Shown in pieces: positions 7,330 through 12,873 of a DNA stretch of 14,894 nucleotides. The translations under genes were made by a program, and so were the position numbers. Position 1 is the stretch's first letter, and every line of letters starts with the position of its first letter. Origin of the DNA: Parachlamydiales bacterium (GTDB taxonomy: Bacteria > Chlamydiota > Chlamydiia > Chlamydiales > SM23-39); the NCBI GenBank assembly GCA_003151315.1, contig PLXF01000131.1:1-14894 (forward strand), read 5' to 3'. The notes below the pieces were generated by a model. It was given only the letters and a program-made list of their open reading frames with translations, was not told the origin of the DNA and ran no database searches.

Positions 7330-7512
7330 AGGGATTTTTTATATCGCAATCATAAGCCTTTTCAAAACACAGAAAGTCCTGAGGTCATTCTCGATCACAT
7401 CTACGTTTCCCCAACGGTTTCTGTCATTGTAAACGCCATCGAACCTAGTTTGGTCGACGGCTGCTTTCCCTCAGACCATCTACCAGTCATTGCAGATATT
7501 TTACTCCCCTGA
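7330..7512 (+). pseudogene. Decayed 3' end of an endonuclease/exonuclease/phosphatase-family gene
   Basis: One open frame of 60 codons runs from just after a stop at 7327-7329 to TGA at 7510-7512. Its translation matches the C-terminal end of the EEP (DNase I-like, metal-dependent phosphoesterase) fold: ILDHIYVSP at 20-28, an intervening variable loop, then PSDHLPVIADILL at 47-59. The closing SDH motif carries the catalytic Asp-His pair of this family. No start codon with a ribosome binding site precedes it, an in-frame stop lies immediately upstream, and the earlier catalytic segments (the N-terminal N and E, and GDFN-type motifs) are not visible in 7140-7330. It is therefore best read as the tail of a gene whose 5' part was deleted or replaced. 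Which EEP subfamily it came from (sphingomyelinase-like, synaptojanin-like or nuclease) cannot be told. A live gene spanning this region is unlikely. Confidence 0.65.
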
Positions 7513-7585
7513 ACGAAGCGCGTAGAAAAAATACCTCTATTCCCTTACGATCTCCACTCCTGAAATTCACTAATAGAGCCTTCAT
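7513..7585. other. Spacer between the EEP remnant and the F-box-like gene
   Basis: This 73-nt gap leads into the ATG at 7586. No purine-rich Shine-Dalgarno precedes that ATG (the upstream bases read AATAGAGCCTTCAT), and I see no convincing promoter. The promoter may lie in or before the EEP remnant. Confidence 0.35.
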
Positions 7586-9094
7586 ATGTCAAATCTAATC
7601 CCCAATTGTTTACCTACCGTCCTCCAAAACATCGTCTTTGACTATATGTCAGAACCGGATCTGCACGTTTGGGCCGAACTTCCCAATTATAAGGCGGCTA
7701 TGACAGATCGGATTAACCTAAGGGCGTATGAAGTCTTTAACGGAATAGCTGGCCTCGAACGGTATCAAAGACATTTTAATTACCACGTTCAAACTCAAAA
7801 TTGGCAACTAACTAAACAATTCCTCTCATTTTTTAAGTCTATCTATAAAAGTGGAATAACAACGAACACAGAAAACACAGCTTTGTTAAATGCTATCGCT
7901 GAACAGGGCAGCTCAGTTTTATATAACACAATGCGTGGAGGTTTGACCTTTGCAGAGCAAACCCGCTATTTAATTCGCGCTTATCACCACAACCAACGAG
8001 ATTTTTTCTGTCACGAGCTGAAAAAATATCCTGTTTTCGATTCTAGCACTTCCCCTTGGACTGACGACCTCAATTACATCAACCATGCTGAACTAAAACT
8101 AGGTTGCACACACTTGCAGCACCTCTTTACAACAGCGCTCTTTCGACGCGATTTAGAAGTCATGCTTTTACTCAAAGAAATAAATATGCCTCTTCTCTTC
8201 TCTTCGAGTTTTGAATCTGCCCTTTTCATGACGCTTCAATCCCCTCTTACCACTTTTTTTAAGAGTTTTTCAGAAGGTGATATCGATTTACTTTCTCCGG
8301 CTATTTTAACTTATTTCCAAAACCAACTTTCAAACACAAAACCAACTAATATTCTCGTCTTTTTTAGAGGTATTTCTCGAAACCAAATCGACCAATTCCC
8401 TCCACAGGTTCTAGAATCACTGCAAAAGCAATATAAAGCGAGCTGCTACAATTGCCTCTACTCTTTTCTTAAGACTATTTCTCAGGAAGAATTTAATAAA
8501 TTTCCTCCGGTTGTCGTAGAACACCTCCAAGGATTTTTTAATATGGCTCTACTTACAAATGATTTTGAAACCGTAGATCTTATGCTCGACAAGCAACTAG
8601 CAGGAATTTTAATCTATTTTGATTCTCAAAATGCTGCTTCTATTCCCTGTTTAACTATCAAGGATTACCCTTTAGCAATTGTTGCAAAAGCTGGCAAATT
8701 AAATATGGTCAAAACTCTTTTGAGCCTTTTCCTACTTCGACTCGAAGGAACTATTATGGGAAGGGATTTTTTACTCACGTGTACAGAACATACAGTCACG
8801 GTTGCCTCGAGGCATTCCTTAATATCGCATGGACTTACAGATGCAGACCCAGTTAAACAGGAAATAAACCGTGCGCTCTCTGCTGCCTTTAGCGCCGCTG
8901 TAGCCGCAAATCACCTCCATTGTGCGCTTTGCATTATCCAATGGGGGCAGGCCCATTCTTGTAAAGTATCCGCAAACTCAGGCGTGACAAGAGCTATTTT
9001 CGACCTGCCCGCCAGCCCGGAAGTAAATCATATTCTTCGGATTTTTGGTATGCTTCCCCAAACGAAAACATCGAGCACACCGAGAAAAAAATAG
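7586..9094 (+). CDS. Putative host-interaction protein: F-box-like N-terminus, 35-residue tandem repeats, ankyrin-like segments
   Basis: I do not recognise this 502-residue protein as a named family. The N-terminus (about 5-30) reads IPNCLPTVLQNIVFDYM followed by PDL, which fits the first half of an F-box (LPxxxLxxIxxYL...DL); the second half is less clear. The middle has three tandem units of exactly 35 residues (225-259, 260-294, 295-329), each with an (I/F)S... lead-in and a core (L/F)(S/P)P-x-(I/V)(L/V)-x2-(F/L)Q, best seen as GISRNQIDQFPP and TISQEEFNKFPP. Further on, YPLAIVAKAGKLNMVKTLLS (361-380) and AFSAAVAANHLHCALCIIQWG (434-454) look like ankyrin-type helix pairs. No signal peptide or membrane segment is evident; the C-terminus is short, Ser/Thr/Lys-rich and basic. 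Amoeba-associated chlamydiae are known to carry many F-box and ankyrin proteins, so a secreted adaptor for host SCF ubiquitin ligases is a reasonable hypothesis. Its base composition is more AT-rich than that of the housekeeping flanks. Confidence 0.75.
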   Translation: MSNLIPNCLPTVLQNIVFDYMSEPDLHVWAELPNYKAAMTDRINLRAYEVFNGIAGLERYQRHFNYHVQTQNWQLTKQFLSFFKSIYKSGITTNTENTALLNAIAEQGSSVLYNTMRGGLTFAEQTRYLIRAYHHNQRDFFCHELKKYPVFDSSTSPWTDDLNYINHAELKLGCTHLQHLFTTALFRRDLEVMLLLKEINMPLLFSSSFESALFMTLQSPLTTFFKSFSEGDIDLLSPAILTYFQNQLSNTKPTNILVFFRGISRNQIDQFPPQVLESLQKQYKASCYNCLYSFLKTISQEEFNKFPPVVVEHLQGFFNMALLTNDFETVDLMLDKQLAGILIYFDSQNAASIPCLTIKDYPLAIVAKAGKLNMVKTLLSLFLLRLEGTIMGRDFLLTCTEHTVTVASRHSLISHGLTDADPVKQEINRALSAAFSAAVAANHLHCALCIIQWGQAHSCKVSANSGVTRAIFDLPASPEVNHILRIFGMLPQTKTSSTPRKK

Positions 9095-9130
9095 TAAAGA
9101 GACCTACTTTCCCATCTCGGGGCTCTCGGT
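9079..9130. terminator. Possible shared terminator between convergent genes
   Basis: The 502-residue gene and the minus-strand gene ending at 9133 converge with a 38-nt gap. ACCGAGA (9079-9085) can pair with TCTCGGT (9124-9130), forming a 7-bp stem with a long loop. On the minus strand the A-rich stretch after ACCGAGA becomes T-rich inside the loop, not after the stem. This is a weak candidate resting mostly on position. Confidence 0.25.
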
Positions 9131-9132
9131 AT

Positions 9133-9849
9133 TTAACTATTTGAAAAACTCCCTCTTCTTGGCGGGATGGGGGCAGGCTGCGGGTTAATGTGTGAAAAAC
9201 TATGCCTTCTTTTAGGAGGCGATCCTCCGAGGAATCCTATAGGATCCATATTTGCCTCTAAACATTGCCGCAAATGCTTCCTATCTAATACTGCTATTTT
9301 CCGATTTTTATGTTTTCCTTTATCACTAATTACCTCTTGAGCCAATTTTGTTAATTCCACGTAACTCAATTTATCTCGACCGCCTGAGGCATTAATTTTA
9401 TTATGCAATATCTCATTATATTTTTTTGCTGGCTCTTTCTCTATATCGACAATTTGTAAATCTTCTTTCCTTAACGAATCGTAAGCCATCCACTTCTTTT
9501 CGTGACCTGTAAAGACTCGATATTCAATATCTGAGCCACTGCTCGCTTTTAATTTTCTTGCAAACCACATAAGGGTCTGAACTACAGGGATCGATTCGAG
9601 TGTTCCGACCATTATATTGCCAAGCCCGTGTTTCACGTGTGTCATGCAACTGCTAAAATAGGTCCAATCTCTTTTAAACGCCGCTGGTATGACCTCTAAG
9701 AGCCCCCGAAACAGGGCGGCTGAAAATTGCAAAGCGCCCAATGCCACCTTTGCAATACCGGCTAGCGTCCCTAATCCTGGACACCAAGTGGGTTTTGTTA
9801 AAATATTTTCTATATTGTTAATCTTTCTGTCGAAACTATGGATTTTCAC
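9133..9849 (-). CDS. Unknown protein with hydrophobic N-terminal stretches and Pro/Arg-rich tail, possible secreted or membrane effector
   Basis: I do not recognise a named family for this 238-residue protein. After a short polar start, residues 25-58 are rich in Gly, Ala and Leu (PGLGTLAGIAKVALGALQF and on), and a second apolar stretch spans about 76-97. Together they resemble the bilobed hydrophobic segments of chlamydial inclusion-membrane proteins, though interrupted by charged residues. Residues 105-200 are charged and helical. The tail (207-238) is proline- and arginine-rich with two copies of RRxSFS (214-219 and 231-236) and a PxxPxR sequence (227-232). Translation starts at GTG (9849) with AGGTGA four nt upstream. 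The gene converges on the F-box-like gene and follows the DCC-family gene with a 66-nt gap. Membrane or effector status is inference; only the composition and motifs are seen. Confidence 0.7.
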   Translation of the reverse strand: MKIHSFDRKINNIENILTKPTWCPGLGTLAGIAKVALGALQFSAALFRGLLEVIPAAFKRDWTYFSSCMTHVKHGLGNIMVGTLESIPVVQTLMWFARKLKASSGSDIEYRVFTGHEKKWMAYDSLRKEDLQIVDIEKEPAKKYNEILHNKINASGGRDKLSYVELTKLAQEVISDKGKHKNRKIAVLDRKHLRQCLEANMDPIGFLGGSPPKRRHSFSHINPQPAPIPPRRGSFSNS

Positions 9850-9852
9850 AAG

Positions 9853-9858
9853 TCACCT
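9853..9858 (-). promoter_or_regulatory. Ribosome binding site supporting a GTG start
   Basis: AGGTGA on the minus strand lies just before the GTG at 9849 and is the best reason to accept that non-ATG start. No in-frame ATG exists near the N-terminus: the next Met is residue 69, inside the conserved-looking region. Confidence 0.5.
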
Positions 9859-9915
9859 AATTAAATGAGTAACTATTTTAACAAAAAACCGAATTAGTTA
9901 ATATATAAGAAATTT

Positions 9916-10326
9916 TTAAGGAAGAAATCGATCTTCGGGGCCGATCTCCCGATCGGGGGTCATTTTGAACTGGTGACGGTGTTCGGAGAGCCACCGATAG
10001 AAAAAATCGCCGATAAACGGGGGGACAAAACAGAGCCAACCCAAAATCTTCCATTGCCCGCCGATGAGCCAATAGATGCGGAAAATAGCCTGTGAACGGA
10101 TCCAGAAATCACGATCGGTTGAGCGCCAGTTTTCTACGACGACTAGGCTATTGGCTTTTTTTAAGGATGTTTGAGGGCCGCCTAAGATCTCTTCTGCGGT
10201 CTCCCCTTTTAGCGGAGCGAAGAGAAACTTATGGTCGATATCGAGAGTCATGATGTAGCGCACCGCCCGGACGCATAAGGGGCAGTCGTCATCGAAAAAA
10301 AGGAGATGCTCAGGTTCTTGTTTCAT
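9916..10326 (-). CDS. DCC-family (DUF393) thiol-disulfide oxidoreductase-like protein
   Basis: The 136-residue protein starts with a strand followed by FFDDDCPLCVRAV, where C15 and C18 form the D-x2-C-x2-C type signature of the DCC family, a thioredoxin-fold group predicted to act in thiol-disulfide exchange. Length and the later segments (SLVVVENWRSTDRDFWIRSQAIFRIYWLIGG and FVPPFIGDFFYRWLSEHRH in pieces) match the family, including the aromatic, weakly hydrophobic middle. I chose the ATG at 10326, which overlaps the dnaG stop by 17 nt; a TTG at 10338 would add four residues. It is the last gene of the run with the glycosyltransferase-like gene and dnaG, so it is probably co-transcribed. No substrate is known, and being next to dnaG does not by itself imply a replication role. 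Confidence 0.85.
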   Translation of the reverse strand: MKQEPEHLLFFDDDCPLCVRAVRYIMTLDIDHKFLFAPLKGETAEEILGGPQTSLKKANSLVVVENWRSTDRDFWIRSQAIFRIYWLIGGQWKILGWLCFVPPFIGDFFYRWLSEHRHQFKMTPDREIGPEDRFLP

Positions 10327-12097
10327 TTTTTTGCACAATTACTTGGGGCCGCTCTTTTTTGATCAGATCGAACTGGCGAGCCAGATCGAGCACCTCGGCT
10401 TCAGAGCACTTCCCACTATAAATCTTGATTTTGATCATCTCCCGCTGATGCATCCAATGCCGCTCCAAAATCTTCTGGACGGTGTCGATGAAGCATTCGA
10501 GGGCTTTTTCTCGGTTTACCTTTTTTTGGAGTACTTCCGCCATAAAAATCTGCTGCTCGGGGTGGTCGAGGTCGATCGCAAGCGAGAGGAGATCTCGCGG
10601 TTTCTCCTCTTTGGCCGCGGCGAGATATTTTTCGTAGAGTCCTCGGCCTGCCGGGTGGCGAAAATGGCTCGGCTTTAGATTTTGGTCGGCAATCTCGATG
10701 AGCTGAGGCATACTCGCGCCCATCAAAATCAGCCAACGGAGCAGATCGGCCTCCAAAATTCGGTCAGGATCGATTTCGGTGAAGGTGACGCTGGCTTGCT
10801 TTTTAATGAAGATCTGCGGCGTCTGCGCCTCTTGCACATGGAGAATGGTTTCCGGAGTTTGGGTAAGGCGCGCTAGCTTGCGCAAACTCTCATGAACCAT
10901 CAACGGATGGTCCCAATCCCGAATCCGTTTCGCGATCATTTGGACAAGCTCATTTTTACCGGCTGGGGATTGGACGTTGATCGAGCGGGAGAGGTGATTG
11001 ACGAGAAACGTCAGGTAATCGATGCTCGCTTCGAGCCTTTTTTGCCATTCGTCGGGCCCCTTGTCTTGGAGTACTAGGTCGGGATCCCATTTTTCGGGGA
11101 GCTGCACCACGAGCACCTCAATCCCCTCTTTTTGGAAAATATGCCCAATTTTAACCGTTGCCTCTTGCCCCGCTGTATCGCCATCTAGGGCCAGATAGAC
11201 CTGATTGACTCCGAGATGGATTAACTCTTTGGCGTGATCCTCTCCAAAAGCTGTCCCCTGTCCTGCTACGGTCCAGTTAAATCCGGTATAGATAAGCCTG
11301 AGGGCATCGATTTGCCCCTCGACAATTAAGGCTCTGCGTTCTTTGGCGATCCGTTTGCGACTATAACTTAAGCCAAAAAGGACCTTCGATTTTTTAAATA
11401 GGGGCGTCTCGGGGGTGTTGATGTATTTGCCCCCAAAGGTGTCGTTTTTAAATTTACGCGCCGAAAAACCGATCACAGATCCCGCTGCATCGCGGATGGG
11501 AATGGTGATCCGATCGGAAAAAAATTCCCGTTTATTGTGGGAGAGGAGCCCCGTCTCTTCCAAGAGGGCCTCATGCATGTTTAGCTCCCGCATCGCTTTT
11601 AAGAATACAGGGGCCTTGGGGGCTAACCCAAGCTGGAAAATACGGATAAAATCGAGGTCTATTCCCCGATTGTAGAGATAATCGAGGGCAATGTGCCCCT
11701 CTAGCGTATGTAATAGCGAAAATTGGTAAAACTGGCACGCCTTTTCTAGAGCCTCTTTCAATGCGGCTTTGGGGGGGCCTTTCGGCGTACGGTCCCCTTG
11801 GGTCTCTTCTAGCTGCACATGAAATTTCTCGGCGAGCATCTCCACCGACTCGAGAAAGCTCATCCGGAGATGGGTCATAAGAAATTGGATCGCATCTCCA
11901 TGAGCGCCACACCCAAAGCAGTGGTAGTGGCTATCGCCCCTTTGGATCACAAAGGAGGGGCTTTTTTCTTCGTGGAAAGGGCATAGCGCCTTATAAGCGG
12001 CCCCTGCGCGCTGCAGCTTCACATGGGGATTCAACACCTCAACGAGGTCGATCCGGGAGCGCAAGAGTTCAAGACTTTCTCTAGTAAAACTGGGCAT
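10310..12097 (-). CDS. dnaG: DNA primase
   Basis: DnaG makes the RNA primers for lagging-strand synthesis and works with the replicative helicase DnaB. The 595-residue length is normal. The N-terminal zinc-binding domain has C39-x2-H42 (CPFH) and C60-x2-C63 (YHCFGCGAHGDAI), the CHC2 arrangement. The RNA polymerase core spans about 115-365 and includes FSDRITIPIRDAAGSVIGFSAR-type strands near 193-214. The TOPRIM fold has E260 in VEGQIDAL, D305 and D307 in LALDGDTAG, and DPD at 338-340, so the metal-binding acidic residues are all present. The C-terminal part (about 430-595) is helical, as expected for the DnaB-interacting domain. The ATG at 12097 comes 5 nt after the stop of the preceding gene, with no obvious Shine-Dalgarno. 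Confidence 0.97.
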   Translation of the reverse strand: MPSFTRESLELLRSRIDLVEVLNPHVKLQRAGAAYKALCPFHEEKSPSFVIQRGDSHYHCFGCGAHGDAIQFLMTHLRMSFLESVEMLAEKFHVQLEETQGDRTPKGPPKAALKEALEKACQFYQFSLLHTLEGHIALDYLYNRGIDLDFIRIFQLGLAPKAPVFLKAMRELNMHEALLEETGLLSHNKREFFSDRITIPIRDAAGSVIGFSARKFKNDTFGGKYINTPETPLFKKSKVLFGLSYSRKRIAKERRALIVEGQIDALRLIYTGFNWTVAGQGTAFGEDHAKELIHLGVNQVYLALDGDTAGQEATVKIGHIFQKEGIEVLVVQLPEKWDPDLVLQDKGPDEWQKRLEASIDYLTFLVNHLSRSINVQSPAGKNELVQMIAKRIRDWDHPLMVHESLRKLARLTQTPETILHVQEAQTPQIFIKKQASVTFTEIDPDRILEADLLRWLILMGASMPQLIEIADQNLKPSHFRHPAGRGLYEKYLAAAKEEKPRDLLSLAIDLDHPEQQIFMAEVLQKKVNREKALECFIDTVQKILERHWMHQREMIKIKIYSGKCSEAEVLDLARQFDLIKKERPQVIVQKNETRT

Positions 12098-12102
12098 AGT
12101 CG

Positions 12103-12873
12103 TTATATGTGGGTGTAGGAGCCGTGTCTAAACGTGATTCTCTCCCACCCGCGATTTTTCATGTAGCTGAAAACACGTTTTTCAAATACATCTCCGCGTG
12201 GGAAGTGGTGAGCATCGGGGCGAATCTCTCCATATATGGGCTGACAAAAATCAGATTTGCGGACGAGAAACATCTGATCGGAAAAGCCGCTATTCGAAAT
12301 AAAAAAATCCCGTTCTTTTCGGTACGATTCCCGTTTCGCTTCGGTAAATTTACGATTCCACGAGAGATTAGCCACTTTGTATTGGGGATTTTTCTCCATC
12401 CGGATCAAGGCTTTTTCGATCCATTCGACCGGCTCATCGAGCCACACATCCCCCGTCATATAGAGAAGATAATCGGACTGAGCGGCGAAAATTGCGGCGA
12501 GGGGCCCTGTCGCATTGTAGTAGATCCAGTCCCGATTGACATTGGGGTAGAGCTTAGCGTCGGGTCCCGGAAGGAACGGATCTTTTTCAAGAGCGAAGTG
12601 GGGCAGAAACTGGGGGGCCAGCTCGTCAGCTACGACATAGCGGGTTAAAATTTTTTCCTCCACCTTTTCCTGAGCCGCTTTTAGCACCAGAGAGAGGTCT
12701 TTGACGTTATTGATCACTAAAAGGGTCTCCGCGAACGAAAAACAGTGGCGCCCAATTTGGTGGACGCGCAAATATTGGGGATCGTGTAAAATTATACGCC
12801 AATCCCTTTCCCAACAGGTCGTTGCAAAGGTAACGGTGGGAAGGTCTTTTTTCTTAAACCAATTTCGAAGCAT
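12103..12873 (-). CDS. Conserved protein with glycosyltransferase-A-like features, between mutS and dnaG
   Basis: This 256-residue protein occupies the position of the conserved unknown gene that I recall between mutS and dnaG in Chlamydia. An early beta strand, PTVTFATTCWERDW (12-25), is followed by helices that fit a Rossmann-like nucleotide-sugar fold. SDYLLYMTGDVWLDEP (133-148) resembles the segment bearing the DxD-type motif in family-2-like glycosyltransferases, with D142 and D146 as candidate metal ligands. A later SDQMFLVRKSDF (198-209) and a C-terminal GDVFEKRVFSYMKNRGW (227-243) also fit the usual late acidic residue and helix. There is no membrane segment or signal peptide. The assignment to GT-A is inference from motif layout; donor and acceptor are unknown. 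Its ATG overlaps the mutS ATG on the other strand, and dnaG follows after 5 nt. Confidence 0.8.
   Translation of the reverse strand: MLRNWFKKKDLPTVTFATTCWERDWRIILHDPQYLRVHQIGRHCFSFAETLLVINNVKDLSLVLKAAQEKVEEKILTRYVVADELAPQFLPHFALEKDPFLPGPDAKLYPNVNRDWIYYNATGPLAAIFAAQSDYLLYMTGDVWLDEPVEWIEKALIRMEKNPQYKVANLSWNRKFTEAKRESYRKERDFFISNSGFSDQMFLVRKSDFCQPIYGEIRPDAHHFPRGDVFEKRVFSYMKNRGWERITFRHGSYTHI

Noticed and set aside
9850..9915. Possible promoter or terminator in the AT-rich gap between the DCC gene and the 238-residue gene
   Set aside because: Only 5-bp palindromes and no -35/-10 pair with acceptable spacing were found beyond the ribosome binding site.
12109..12648. Plus-strand frame of 179 codons antisense to the glycosyltransferase-like gene
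   Set aside because: Opposite strand of a conserved-looking coding region; no motif or start signal, so it is a composition shadow.
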